Below are positions 49,058 to 57,927 of a stretch of 64,000 nucleotides of DNA, one piece after another. Source of the DNA: Variovorax davisae (GTDB lineage: Bacteria > Pseudomonadota > Gammaproteobacteria > Burkholderiales > Burkholderiaceae_C); assembly GCF_030316845.1 (NCBI RefSeq), contig NZ_JASZYS010000007.1, forward strand, positions 124,001 to 188,000, read 5' to 3'. Position 1 is the first letter of the stretch. The number at the start of each line of letters is the position of its first letter. The position numbers and the translations under genes were made by a program. The notes under the pieces were generated by a model. The model made no database searches. It saw only the letters and a list, made by a program, of their open reading frames with translations, and was not told the origin of the DNA.

Positions 49058-50455
49058 ATGACCGAACTGCGATCTCTTTTCGACGCCCAGCACCGGGCCA
49101 GCCGCGAAGTCGGCGACCTGCCGGTCGCCGAGCGGCGCGACCGTGTGCGGCGGGTGCAGCGCCTGCTCGACCAGCACGGGGGCGCGATCACGGCCGCGGT
49201 CGAGGCCGACTTCGGCGTCCGTTCCGCGGCGCTCACCGAGGTGGCCGACCTGCTGGTGCTGCGCAACCTGCTCGGCCAACTGGTGCGGCGCCTCGAAGCC
49301 TGGAGCCGGCCGGTGCGCGTGCCCACGCCGCTGCAGCTCCAGCCCGCCCGGGCCTGGATCCAGCGCCAGCCGCTGGGCGTGGTCGGCGTGATCTCGCCCT
49401 GGAACTATCCCCTGCAGCTTTCGCTCGGCCCGGCGGCGACCGCGCTGGCTGCGGGCAACCGCGTGATGCTCAAGCCCAGCGAACTGACGCCGCGCACCTC
49501 GGCCCTGCTGGCCGACCTGGTGGCGAAGGCCTATGCGCCGGAGGAATTCACGGTGGTGCAGGGCGATGCCGGCGTCGCGGCGCAGTTCGCGGCCTTGCCC
49601 TTCGACCACCTGTTCTTCACCGGCTCGACCGCGGTCGGCCGCAAGGTGGCGCAGGCCGCGGCGGCCAACCTGACGCCGACCACGCTCGAGCTGGGCGGCA
49701 AGTCGCCCTGCATCGTCGATGCCTCGGCCGACCTCGACGAGGCGGCGCTGCGCATCGCGCACGGCAAGCTGCTCAACGCCGGCCAGACCTGCATCGCGCC
49801 GGACTACGTGCTGCTGCCGCGCGGCCGCGAGGACGCCTTCGCGGCCGCCTGGCAGCGCGCGGTGGCGCGGCTGTTTCCGCGCTTCGACGGCAATCCCGAC
49901 TACGCATCGATCCTGGGCGAAGGCCATCTGGCGCGCTTGCGCGCGCTGCTCCAGGAGGCGAAGGACAGCGGCGCCCGCATCGAGCAGGCCGCCGTCGCCG
50001 CGGCACCCGGCTCGCGCCAGCTGGCGCCGGCGCTGGTGATCGGTCCGGACGCCGGGTCGCGGCTGCTTCGGGAGGAGATCTTCGGCCCCATCCTGCCCGT
50101 GCTGCCCTGCGACGACAGCGACGAGGCGATCCGCTACATCAACGCCCGTCCGCGGCCCCTGGCGCTCTACTGGTTCGGCACCGACACGGCCGCCCGCGAC
50201 CGCGTGCTGGCGCGCACCGTGAGCGGCGGTGTGACGGTCAACGACACGCTGATGCACATCGTGCACGACCACCTGCCGTTCGGCGGCGTTGGCGAGAGCG
50301 GCTGGGGGTCTTACCACGGCGAGGACGGCTTCTTGCGCTTCACCCAGCAGAAGGCGGTGCTGGTGCAGTCGCGCTGGTCGGCCGGCGCCATGATCTACCC
50401 GCCTTATGGCGACAAGTTCCGCCGCATGATGAAGCTGCTGCGGCTGCTCGGATGA
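49058..50455 (+). CDS. Aldehyde dehydrogenase of the coniferyl-aldehyde type
   Basis: 465 residues. 'LGVVGVISPWNYPLQLSLGPAATALAAGN', catalytic Glu about 211 in 'LELGGKSP', catalytic Cys about 245 in 'NAGQTCIAPDY', and the C-terminal 'PFGGVGESGWGSYHGEDGF' place it with class 3/coniferyl-aldehyde dehydrogenases (CalB), which are short and start without a long N-terminal arm. Oxidises aromatic or aliphatic aldehydes with NAD(P). Monocistronic; convergent with the AraC gene nine bases away. Confidence 0.9.
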   Translation: MTELRSLFDAQHRASREVGDLPVAERRDRVRRVQRLLDQHGGAITAAVEADFGVRSAALTEVADLLVLRNLLGQLVRRLEAWSRPVRVPTPLQLQPARAWIQRQPLGVVGVISPWNYPLQLSLGPAATALAAGNRVMLKPSELTPRTSALLADLVAKAYAPEEFTVVQGDAGVAAQFAALPFDHLFFTGSTAVGRKVAQAAAANLTPTTLELGGKSPCIVDASADLDEAALRIAHGKLLNAGQTCIAPDYVLLPRGREDAFAAAWQRAVARLFPRFDGNPDYASILGEGHLARLRALLQEAKDSGARIEQAAVAAAPGSRQLAPALVIGPDAGSRLLREEIFGPILPVLPCDDSDEAIRYINARPRPLALYWFGTDTAARDRVLARTVSGGVTVNDTLMHIVHDHLPFGGVGESGWGSYHGEDGFLRFTQQKAVLVQSRWSAGAMIYPPYGDKFRRMMKLLRLLG

Positions 50456-50464
50456 GGCCGGGCG

Positions 50465-51319
50465 TCAGCCGCGCTTCTTGTGCTGGAAGGCGGTCGGCGA
50501 CTGCCCGGTGGCGGCCTTGAACATCGCGCAGAAGGCGCTGTCGGTGGCGTAGCCGCTGGCCGAGGCCACCAGGCTCACCGCCATGCCGCGCGCCAGCAGC
50601 GGCAGCGCATGGGCCAGCACCGCCTGCTGGCGCCACTGCTGCCAGCTCATGCCGAGCTGGTCGCGAAACAGCCGCGCCACGGTGCGTTCGCTGGCGCCGA
50701 TCTGCTGCGCCCGCTCGGCCAGCGTGGCCCGGTTGGCCGGATTGCGAAGCAGCGCCTCGCACAACTGCCGCAGGCGCTTGTCGATGGGCAAGGGCACGTC
50801 GATGCGGATCTGGGTGGCGCGCTCGAGTTCGTCGACCAGCAGCGGCGCGATCCAGCGCTCGCGCTGGGCGGCGTGCGGATCGGCCGGCGGCAGGCCGTCG
50901 GGCGTGGTGTCCAGCGCCAGCATCAGCGCGCGCAGCAGCGGGCTGATCTCGAGCACCTCGCAGCGTTCCCAGGCCGGGCCGAGCCAGCTGTGGAGGTAGA
51001 CCGTGCGCAGCTCGGCATCCTCGATCAGCGAGATGCTGTGCGGCATGTCGGCCGGCACCCAGAGGGCGCGCGAGGGCGGCACGATGTAGCTGCCGTCCTC
51101 GGTGCTCAGGCGGATCACGCCCCGGGTCGAGAAGGTCAGCTGCGGCCAGGGATGCTGGTGCAGCTCGACCTGCGTGTCGGCATTGAGGAAATGCTCCTTG
51201 GCCCGCAACGGACGCAACGCATCGGGTGCATAGAGATGCGGCGTGAGCGGCCCGACGCTGTTGGCCGGCGCGGAGCCGGGGGCGCGTTCGGTCGCGGAAG
51301 GGACGGCGAGGGGCGGCAT
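50465..51319 (-). CDS. AraC-family transcriptional regulator
   Basis: 284 residues. N-terminal cupin-like sensor ('AKEHFLNADTQVELHQHPWPQLTFSTRGVIRLS', 'SRALWVPADMPHSI') and two C-terminal HTHs ('LAERAQQIGASERTVARLFRDQLGMSWQQWRQQAVLAHALPLLARG', 'VASASGYATDSAFCAMFKAATGQSPTAF'). Divergent from the MFS gene; GACAA-ATC-TTGTC (51326-51338) lies just upstream of its start and could be an operator. Likely controls the MFS carrier. Confidence 0.92.
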   Translation of the reverse strand: MPPLAVPSATERAPGSAPANSVGPLTPHLYAPDALRPLRAKEHFLNADTQVELHQHPWPQLTFSTRGVIRLSTEDGSYIVPPSRALWVPADMPHSISLIEDAELRTVYLHSWLGPAWERCEVLEISPLLRALMLALDTTPDGLPPADPHAAQRERWIAPLLVDELERATQIRIDVPLPIDKRLRQLCEALLRNPANRATLAERAQQIGASERTVARLFRDQLGMSWQQWRQQAVLAHALPLLARGMAVSLVASASGYATDSAFCAMFKAATGQSPTAFQHKKRG

Positions 51320-51408
51320 GAATTCGACAAATCTTGTCTCTGTATCGCCATTCTGCCGCTCCGACCCGGCTTAGGATCGACCCCCGAGCCAGTTTCTTGT
51401 AGCAATCC

Positions 51409-52656
51409 ATGTCTTCCGCCTCCCATTCCCCTGCCGCGCCCACCGTGGGTTCCGACGTCAAGCTGATCGGTCTGGTCGGCCTGGCGCATGCCGTCAGCCA
51501 CTTCAGCCAGCTGCTGCTGGCGCCGCTGTTCCCGTGGCTGAAGGACGCCTTCAACGTCAGCTACACCGAGCTCGGCGCGGTGCTGACCGCCTTCTTCGTC
51601 GTCTCCTGCGTGGTGCAGGCCGCTTCGGGCTTCATCGTCGACAAGCTCGGCCCGCGGCCGGTGCTGTTCGTCGGGCTGGGCCTGCTGGGGCTGGCGGCTT
51701 TCGGCTACGCCCTGGCGCAGAGCTACTGGATGCTGCTCGGCGCGGCGATCGTGGCCGGGGTCGGCAACGGCGTGTTCCACCCGGTTGACTACACCCTGTT
51801 CAACCGCAAGGTGGCGCCGACCCGCCTGGGCCATGCCTACAGCGTGCACGGCATCACGGGCAGCCTGGGCTGGGCGCTGGCGCCGGCCATGATGGTGCCG
51901 CTGGCGATGGCCTTCGGCTGGCGCGTCGCGCTGGCGGCGGGCGGCGGCGTGGCGGTGGTGGTGCTGCTGGTGCTGTGGCTCCACCGCCGCGTGCTGTCGC
52001 TCGACGTCAAGGCGGTGCAGCACGCGACCGGCACGGCCGGCCCGGCGGCTGCGGGCGGCGAGTTCGCCTTCCTGAAGATCCCGGCGGTCTGGATGTGCTT
52101 CGGTTTCTTCTTCTTCTATGCCATGGCGCTGAGCGTGGTGCAGACCTTCGCGCCGTCCGCGGCCGGGCGGCTGCACGACGTGCCGGTGACGTTGATCGCG
52201 ATGTGCCTGACGATCTACATGGTCGCCAGCGCAGCCGGCATGGTGGTGGGCGGCTTCCTGGCCTCGGACCCGACGCGCTGCGAGCGCATCGTCGGCGGCG
52301 GCTTCGGCGTGGCGGCGGGCCTCGCGCTGGTGCTGGCCCTGGCCGACTTCGCGCCGGTGCTGGTGCCGGTGATGTTCGGCGCCATGGGCTTCGCCTCGGG
52401 CATCGCCGGGCCGTCGCGCGACCTGCTGGTCAAGCGCTCGACCCCGGCCAATGCCACGGGCCGCGTCTACGGCGTGGTCTACGCCGGGCTCGACATCGGC
52501 CAGGCGGTGGCGCCGCTGATCTTCGGCCGGCTCATGGACCACGGCCAGTACGCCAGCGTGATCGTCGGGCTGGCGGTGGTGCAGGGCGTGCTGATCGCCA
52601 GCGCCTTCAATGTCCGCCGCGTGCGGCGCGAGGCGCTGGTGCCGGCCTCGGCCTGA
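51409..52656 (+). CDS. MFS transporter
   Basis: 415 residues, twelve hydrophobic segments in two halves. 'FIVDKLGPRPVLFVGLGLLG' is the A-motif loop between helices 2 and 3; 'GNGVFHPVDYTLFNRKVAPTRLGHAYSVHGITGSLGWALAP' resembles oxalate/fosmidomycin-type (FSR/NNP-like) carriers. Substrate unknown. Divergent from the AraC gene; its stop is one base from the convergent ribH stop. Confidence 0.9.
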   Translation: MSSASHSPAAPTVGSDVKLIGLVGLAHAVSHFSQLLLAPLFPWLKDAFNVSYTELGAVLTAFFVVSCVVQAASGFIVDKLGPRPVLFVGLGLLGLAAFGYALAQSYWMLLGAAIVAGVGNGVFHPVDYTLFNRKVAPTRLGHAYSVHGITGSLGWALAPAMMVPLAMAFGWRVALAAGGGVAVVVLLVLWLHRRVLSLDVKAVQHATGTAGPAAAGGEFAFLKIPAVWMCFGFFFFYAMALSVVQTFAPSAAGRLHDVPVTLIAMCLTIYMVASAAGMVVGGFLASDPTRCERIVGGGFGVAAGLALVLALADFAPVLVPVMFGAMGFASGIAGPSRDLLVKRSTPANATGRVYGVVYAGLDIGQAVAPLIFGRLMDHGQYASVIVGLAVVQGVLIASAFNVRRVRREALVPASA

Positions 52657-52657
52657 C

Positions 52658-53170
52658 TCAGGCGGCGATCAGCGCGTCGACCCGGCGCAGGCCTTCGATG
52701 GTCTTGACGCAGGCCTCGGCCGCCTCGGTGCCCTTGATCGCGAAATGCCGGTGGAAGTACTTGCGGTGCTCCACGTGCTCGTGGAAGTGGTGCGGCGTCA
52801 GCACCGCCGACAGCACCGGCACGCCGGTCTCGAGCTGCACCTTCATCAGCGAATCGACGACCGTGGCGGCCACGAAGTCGTGGCGGTAGATGCCGCCATC
52901 CACCACCAGCGCGCAGCCGACGATCGCGGCATAGCGGCCCGAGCCGGCCAGGCGCTTGGCGTGCAGCGGGATCTCGAAGGCGCCGGGGACGTCGAAGACG
53001 TCGATGGTGTCGACCGGCACGCCGAGGCGCTTCATCTCGGCCAGGAAGGCGTCGCGCGCCTGGTGGACGATGTCCGAATGCCACTGCGCCTGCACGAAGG
53101 CGATGCGCTGGCCGCGCGGTGCATCGGCGGCAGGAATGGCGGAGAGGGGAAGGTCGTTGATCTGACTCAT
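52658..53170 (-). CDS. ribH: 6,7-dimethyl-8-ribityllumazine synthase, RibH2-like
   Basis: 170 residues from ATG 53170. 'IAFVQAQWHSDIVHQARDAFLAEM', 'DVFDVPGAFEIPLHAKRLAGSGRYAAIVGCALVVDGGIYRHDFVA' and 'VPVLSAVLTPHHFHEHVEHRKYFHRHFAIKGTEAAEAC' match the decameric type II enzymes (Brucella RibH2-like) rather than the housekeeping RibH. It condenses ArP with DHBP in riboflavin synthesis. Stands alone under an FMN riboswitch, apart from any rib operon. Confidence 0.93.
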   Translation of the reverse strand: MSQINDLPLSAIPAADAPRGQRIAFVQAQWHSDIVHQARDAFLAEMKRLGVPVDTIDVFDVPGAFEIPLHAKRLAGSGRYAAIVGCALVVDGGIYRHDFVAATVVDSLMKVQLETGVPVLSAVLTPHHFHEHVEHRKYFHRHFAIKGTEAAEACVKTIEGLRRVDALIAA

Positions 53171-53260
53171 GGTTTGCCTTTGCAAGGATGGCCTGAATCA
53201 GGGCGCACGAACCCGCGGGAGGACCGGCACGCGAACGCGCCGACCCGGCCACGGGGTCGC

Positions 53261-53411
<151 letters not shown>

Positions 53412-53521
53412 GCTTGCCTCGACGGGTGTCGAGGCAGCCCGGATTCTAGGCAACTCGGCCGCCTTTCGCTGTCGCCCACGAGCCAAATCCCCATGGCGAC
53501 GCAGGGCCGCGCCGCGCCGCT

Positions 53522-54616
53522 TCAGCGGACGGCCAGGAATTGCGCCAGGCGCTGCAGCTCGTCGTCGAGCGCGGCACGGAACGCGGCGCCCTGCGGCCTG
53601 TCTGCGGCGTAGCCGAAGGTCGGTTGCAGCCGGCCGTCGCGGGCCGGGACGTTGGCCCAGCCGACCACCTGGTCCCGCCACAGCATCGGCAGGGCGTAGT
53701 AGCCGAACTGCCGCTTCTCGGCCGGCGTGTAGGCCTCGAACTTGTACGTCCAGCCCCACAGCAGCGCGAAGCGGCGGCGGTCCCAGACCACCGGATCGAA
53801 GGGTGCGAGCAGGCGCAGTCCGTCGTCGGTCGCGTGGCGCTGCGAGCGCGGGTTCTCGTCAGCCGGCCAGTACCAGGTCGTGCCGTCGATGCGGCAGCTG
53901 GCGAGCCGCTCGCGCGCCAGCGCCAGCGCAGCTTGCGTCTGGGCCGACAGATGCGGTGCGCCGTAGCCGAGCAGGCGCACCAGGTAGGTGAGGCTCGCGG
54001 CCGGCAGCGGCGCGTACTTGCGCACGATCAGGTCGATCAGCGCGGCGGCGCGCTGGGCGCGGCCGGCCGGGCTGTCGTCGGCGGGCGGGTGCGTCACCGC
54101 CTCGTAGATGCGGGTGCCGCTGTCGCGCCGCTGGACCCGCAGCAGGCCGCGGTAGTGCATGTCGTCGAGCAGGTGCGTGCTGGCATTGCTGGAGCCGCCC
54201 CAGTAGTTCTTCATGCGGCCGTGCGCGAATTGCAGCTCGACCGCGCGCGGATGCACCGGCCCGCGCTCGCGCACGAAGGCCAGCACTTCGGCCGCCTTGC
54301 GCCGGGTCTCGGCGTCCCAGGGGCGGGCGGCCTCGCGCGGGTGCATCAGCGCCAGGTGCTCGCGCGGCAGGAAGCCGTAGTTCACCAGGCAGTCCTCCTC
54401 GACCGCGAGCCGCGCGTAGCGCCCTTCGAGGTCGCCGGCGCGATAGTCCCTGACGCGATGGCGCAAGGTCAGGTCCTGCGCCCGCGCGGGGGCGCGGATC
54501 GGGTCGGCCTGCACGAAGCCCAGGCGCCGGATCGCGGCCGGCAGCGTGGTGGGCGTGAAGAGGGTGCGCGCCACCGCGTAGCAGCGCAGGTGGTCGAGAC
54601 TGGGGTCGATGGGCAT
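53522..54616 (-). CDS. YcaQ/AlkX-like winged-helix DNA glycosylase
   Basis: 364 residues from ATG 54616. HTH_42 family: 'LRCYAVARTLFTPTTLPAAIRRLGFVQADPIRAPARAQDLTLRHRV' near the start, with Q36-A37-D38 matching the Q-x-D catalytic motif of the YcaQ/AlkX branch (the AlkZ branch has Q-x-Q). C-terminal 'LLAPFDPVVWDRRRFALLWGWTYKFEAYTPAEKRQFGYYALPMLW' is strongly conserved. E. coli YcaQ unhooks interstrand crosslinks and removes alkylated bases. Two bases after the NnrU stop region, same strand. Confidence 0.9.
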   Translation of the reverse strand: MPIDPSLDHLRCYAVARTLFTPTTLPAAIRRLGFVQADPIRAPARAQDLTLRHRVRDYRAGDLEGRYARLAVEEDCLVNYGFLPREHLALMHPREAARPWDAETRRKAAEVLAFVRERGPVHPRAVELQFAHGRMKNYWGGSSNASTHLLDDMHYRGLLRVQRRDSGTRIYEAVTHPPADDSPAGRAQRAAALIDLIVRKYAPLPAASLTYLVRLLGYGAPHLSAQTQAALALARERLASCRIDGTTWYWPADENPRSQRHATDDGLRLLAPFDPVVWDRRRFALLWGWTYKFEAYTPAEKRQFGYYALPMLWRDQVVGWANVPARDGRLQPTFGYAADRPQGAAFRAALDDELQRLAQFLAVR

Positions 54617-54617
54617 G

Positions 54618-55193
54618 TCAGCCGAGCAGCGGGATGCCGGTGAGCCATCCGTGGACCTTGAACAGGAAGGCGGCATACACGCCCAAGCCGCCGACCACCA
54701 CGACGATGTCGTTCACGGGGCTTGGCGGTGCACCGGGCACGCTGCGCGGCACTGCGCGGCGCTTGACCGAAATGCGGTCGGCCACCGCCCATGCGAGAAA
54801 GGCGCCGAAAAGGAGCACGTCGGCCAGGTTGCCATTGGCCAGCAGGTGCGCGGTGGCCCAGAGCTTGACGGCCAGCAGCATGGGGTGCCGGGCCGCGCGC
54901 TGAATGCGCCCGGGCAGGTAGGCGGCGAACAGCAATGGAAACACCGGCAGCATCAGCAGCAGCGCGAGATGCCGCAACCCGGTCGGCGGTGTATAGAGCA
55001 CCACCGGGGCCAGGCGGGCCAGGCCGTAGCCATGGATGAGCAGCAGCAGGCCGGCCAGCGAGGCCAAGGCGTACATGCCCTTCCAGGCCCGCTCGCCACG
55101 TCGTGCCACCTGGGCATCGCGCCAGGCGGGCGCGACGATCGACACGGAGTGGATGCCGAGGAACAGGATGAGGCCGAGGACGAGCAGGGACAT
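54618..55193 (-). CDS. NnrU-family membrane protein
   Basis: 191 residues from ATG 55193. 'LLVLGLILFLGIHSVSIVAPAWRD' at the start, 'LLLLIHGYGLARLAPVVLYTPP', 'HPMLLAVKLWATAHLLANGNLADVLLFGAFLAWAVADRISVKRR' are the NnrU hallmarks; about six membrane helices. Relatives include plant Z-ISO, a haem-containing isomerase. Often linked to nitrogen-oxide metabolism, with no such neighbour here. Confidence 0.9.
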   Translation of the reverse strand: MSLLVLGLILFLGIHSVSIVAPAWRDAQVARRGERAWKGMYALASLAGLLLLIHGYGLARLAPVVLYTPPTGLRHLALLLMLPVFPLLFAAYLPGRIQRAARHPMLLAVKLWATAHLLANGNLADVLLFGAFLAWAVADRISVKRRAVPRSVPGAPPSPVNDIVVVVGGLGVYAAFLFKVHGWLTGIPLLG

Positions 55194-55416
55194 GGCGAAG
55201 ACTCCGGATGGCGGCGGGAAGACGATGGCGTGTCTTTTACCCTTTGTCCAGGCCAAGGATGGCGAGCGCCGTCAAAGGCCGGGCACGCGACTCGGCGTGC
55301 GATGGCCGATTCGGACGTTTCCGAGGCTTCGCATCGGGGCGACGCGTCTACCATCTGGCTGCGCATCTTTTCGACGCCTGTAGACAGTTCTACGTCGGCC
55401 GCATCGCGTCCGCCGA

Positions 55417-56079
55417 ATGAATCGCCCCATGTACATCTCCAAGCACCACGAACTCCCCGGCGCCCCTGTCGCCCACGACTTGATCGAGGCCCATCCGCTG
55501 GGCGCCTGGGTCATGCCGGGCGACGACGGACTGGTCGCCAACCATGTGCCGTTTCTTCTGGACCGGTCGCGCGGCAGGCTCGGGACGCTGCTGGGCCATG
55601 TCTCGCGCGCGAACCCGGTGTGGCGGAAACTCCCCGCTGCCCGGGCATCGATCGTCATGTTCCAGGGACCTCAGGCCTATATCACGCCGGCCTGGTATCC
55701 GGGCAAGCGCGAGCACGGAAAGGTTGTCCCGACCTGGAACTACGAGGTCGCCCACGTCCATGGTGTCGCACGGGCCATCCACGACGAGGGTTGGTTGCGC
55801 GATCTGCTGGCGCGGCTCACGGCCGACAACGAGGCGGCACAGCCCACGCCGTGGACGATGGCGGACGCACCGAGCGATTTCATCGACAAGCTTCTGCGCG
55901 CCGTCGTCGGCATCGAGATTCCGATCGACGATCTCGTCGGCAAGCGCAAGGCAAGTCAGGACGAGGAACTGCGAGACCGGTGGGGCACAGTGGAAGGCCT
56001 GACGGCCGAAGGCGGCGACAACGCACTGGCGATGGCGTCGCTGGTGCGCAACGCCATTGGCCGGTCCGAGGGCGGCTGA
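55417..56079 (+). CDS. PaiB-type FMN-binding negative transcriptional regulator
   Basis: 220 residues (a second ATG at 55429 is possible). Split-barrel flavin fold: 'HPLGAWVMPGDDGLVANHVPFLLD', 'GTLLGHVSRANPVWRKL', 'QAYITPAWYPGKREHGKVVPTWNYEVAHVHGVARAIHDE', 'IEIPIDDLVGKRKASQD'. PaiB of Bacillus represses protease and sporulation genes; in proteobacteria the role is unclear. Two further genes follow in tandem. Confidence 0.9.
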   Translation: MNRPMYISKHHELPGAPVAHDLIEAHPLGAWVMPGDDGLVANHVPFLLDRSRGRLGTLLGHVSRANPVWRKLPAARASIVMFQGPQAYITPAWYPGKREHGKVVPTWNYEVAHVHGVARAIHDEGWLRDLLARLTADNEAAQPTPWTMADAPSDFIDKLLRAVVGIEIPIDDLVGKRKASQDEELRDRWGTVEGLTAEGGDNALAMASLVRNAIGRSEGG

Positions 56080-56081
56080 CC

Positions 56082-56483
56082 ATGCCCGCGCGACCACCGC
56101 TGCCGACGCACCTGTGGGTGCTCGCCGCGCTCTACGGCGTCGCCAGCCTGGCGCATTTCACCCACAACGCCGAGTTCATCGCCTTCTATCCCAACCTGCC
56201 GCAGGGGCTCACGCGGGCGCATGTGTACCTCGCATGGCTGGCGATCACCAGCCTCGGCGTGGGCGGGCTGCTCCTCGCCTGGCAGGGCCCTCGAGTCTTG
56301 GGATGGGTCCTGATCGCTGCGTACGGCGCCATGGGCCTGGACGGCCTGGCGCACTACACGCTGGCGCTGTGTTCGGCGCACTCGCTCGCGGCCAACGCCA
56401 CCATCGCAGCCGAGGCCGCGAGTGGCCTGGCCCTGATGCTAGCGGCGTTGCTGCAGGCAAGGAAGGCATGGAGATGCCGCTGA
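56082..56483 (+). CDS. Uncharacterised four-helix membrane protein
   Basis: 133 residues from ATG 56082, two bases after the paiB-like stop. Four hydrophobic segments (about 8-26, 47-67, 74-92, 104-124) and an initial 'LAHFTHNAEFIAFYPNLP' loop rich in aromatic residues and His. No family name recognised. Overlaps the next gene by about ten bases, so it is in an operon with both neighbours. Confidence 0.75.
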   Translation: MPARPPLPTHLWVLAALYGVASLAHFTHNAEFIAFYPNLPQGLTRAHVYLAWLAITSLGVGGLLLAWQGPRVLGWVLIAAYGAMGLDGLAHYTLALCSAHSLAANATIAAEAASGLALMLAALLQARKAWRCR

Positions 56484-57034
56484 TCGATGACTTCCTGCCG
56501 GCTTTTCAGTTCCGCGAGCGCCACGCGTTGATCACCCGCGCGACGCCCAAGGCGCTGCTGAACGCCGTGCTTCTCCCGGGCGTGGCCGAAGACCCTTTGG
56601 CGCGGTTCTTCATCCGCCTGCGCGAGGCGCCGGACCGGCTGCTCGGCGCCCGCAGCGGCCTGGCCGGGCGCCGCGGCTTCGGCATCGAGGACTTCATGAT
56701 CCTGGGCCGCGACGCCGACCGCGAACTCGCCTTCGGGCTGGTGGGGCGCTTCTGGCAGCGTGACTATGGCCTCGTCGCGCTGGCCCACCCGAGGCAGCAG
56801 TTCGCCGGCTTCTCCGAACCCGGGCTGGCCAAGCTGGTGCTGAATTTCAGCACCGAGGCGCTGCCCGACGGACGCACGCGACTGACGACCGAGACCCGCG
56901 TGCATTGCGTCGACGCCAGTGCACGGCGTCGCTTCACGCCGTACTGGTGGCTGATTCGTCCGGTCAGCGGATGGATCCGGCGCCGCCTGCTGCTGCGGAT
57001 CGATGATGCCGCCCTGCGGGCGCACCATCGATGA
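56474..57034 (+). CDS. Uncharacterised protein, possibly SRPBCC-like
   Basis: 186 residues from ATG 56474, chosen because GGAAGG at 56461-56466 is seven bases away; ATG 56468 is also in frame. 'FQFRERHALITRATPKALLNAVLL' looks like the first strand of an SRPBCC/START fold and 'GRTRLTTETRVHCVDASARRRFTPYWWLIRPVSGWIRRRLL' like its closing strand and long C-terminal helix. The fold assignment is pattern inference; ligand unknown. Confidence 0.65.
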   Translation: MPLIDDFLPAFQFRERHALITRATPKALLNAVLLPGVAEDPLARFFIRLREAPDRLLGARSGLAGRRGFGIEDFMILGRDADRELAFGLVGRFWQRDYGLVALAHPRQQFAGFSEPGLAKLVLNFSTEALPDGRTRLTTETRVHCVDASARRRFTPYWWLIRPVSGWIRRRLLLRIDDAALRAHHR

Positions 57035-57040
57035 AGGCGC

Positions 57041-57919
57041 TCACACCGCGCTGCGATGCCGCTCGATGCATGTGGCCAGCGTCTCTTCGCCGTCGCGCTG
57101 CCACCAGTCCAGCACCGAGAAGATCTCGACCTCGCTGAAGCCCTCGAAGCCCGCGGCCTCGACCCAGCCGCGGATCTTTTTCAACTCGACCACGCCGTCG
57201 CCCATCATCCCGCGGTCCGACAGCAGGTCGCGCGTCGGGGTCAGCCAGTCGCACACGTGGTAGGCCAGCAAGCGCTGCTTGCCGGCGCGTGCGATCTGCT
57301 GTTCGAGCTTCGGGTCCCACCAGACGTGATAGATGTCGAGCGCGACGCCCAGCATGCCCGAGCGCCCGGCGTCGAGTTCGTCGCACAGGTCGAGCGCCTG
57401 CTCCAGCGTGTTGATGCAGGCCCGGTCGGCGGCCTGCATCGGGTGCAGCGGCTCGATCGCGAGCGGCATGCCGACCTGGCGCGCGTAGTCCAGCGACGCC
57501 GCGATGCCGTCGCGCACCTCGCCGCGCGCGCGGCCGATGTCCTTGTAGGCGGCCTTGCCGTCGAGCGCGCCGGGGAGGGCGCCGACCACCAGCACCAGGC
57601 AGGGAGCGTCGAGCGTCTTCGCTTCATCGATCGCACGCCGGTTGTCGTCGAGCGCGGCCCGCAGGCCGGCCGCATCGGGCGCCGGGAAGAAGCCGCCGCG
57701 GCAGTAGCCCGAGAGCCCGATGCCGTGGGCCTTCAGCTGCCTGGCGACCTTGTCCAGCCCGACGCCGGCGACCTGGTCGCGCCAGGGGCTGATCGCGCGG
57801 ATGCCGTGCGCGGCGCACTGGTCGATGATCCGGTCCAGCGGCACCTCGGCGCCGCGCTGCTTGCGGATCGTCGCGGTGTTGATCGACAGCCAGTCGTGGT
57901 TCTGCGAGAAGTCGCGCAT
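57041..57919 (-). CDS. TIM-barrel sugar-phosphate isomerase/epimerase
   Basis: 292 residues from ATG 57919 (GAGG five bases upstream; GTG 57931 overlapping the DUF993 stop is an alternative). AP-endonuclease-2/IolE-like barrel: 'GIRAISPWRDQVAGVGLDKVARQLKAHGIGLSGYCRGGFFP', metal ligands in 'PLAIEPLHPMQAAD', 'VALDIYHVWWDPKLEQQI', 'AYHVCDWLTPTRDLL', 'FEGFSEVEIFSVLDWW'. Last gene of the second catabolic cluster. Acts on an oxidised sugar or sugar-like substrate; identity unknown. Confidence 0.85.
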   Translation of the reverse strand: MRDFSQNHDWLSINTATIRKQRGAEVPLDRIIDQCAAHGIRAISPWRDQVAGVGLDKVARQLKAHGIGLSGYCRGGFFPAPDAAGLRAALDDNRRAIDEAKTLDAPCLVLVVGALPGALDGKAAYKDIGRARGEVRDGIAASLDYARQVGMPLAIEPLHPMQAADRACINTLEQALDLCDELDAGRSGMLGVALDIYHVWWDPKLEQQIARAGKQRLLAYHVCDWLTPTRDLLSDRGMMGDGVVELKKIRGWVEAAGFEGFSEVEIFSVLDWWQRDGEETLATCIERHRSAV

Positions 57920-57927
57920 CGCCGGCC

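Noticed and set aside
51326..51338. GACAA-ATC-TTGTC as firm AraC operator
   Set aside because: AraC proteins usually bind direct or degenerate repeats; a single short palindrome is too weak for its own entry.
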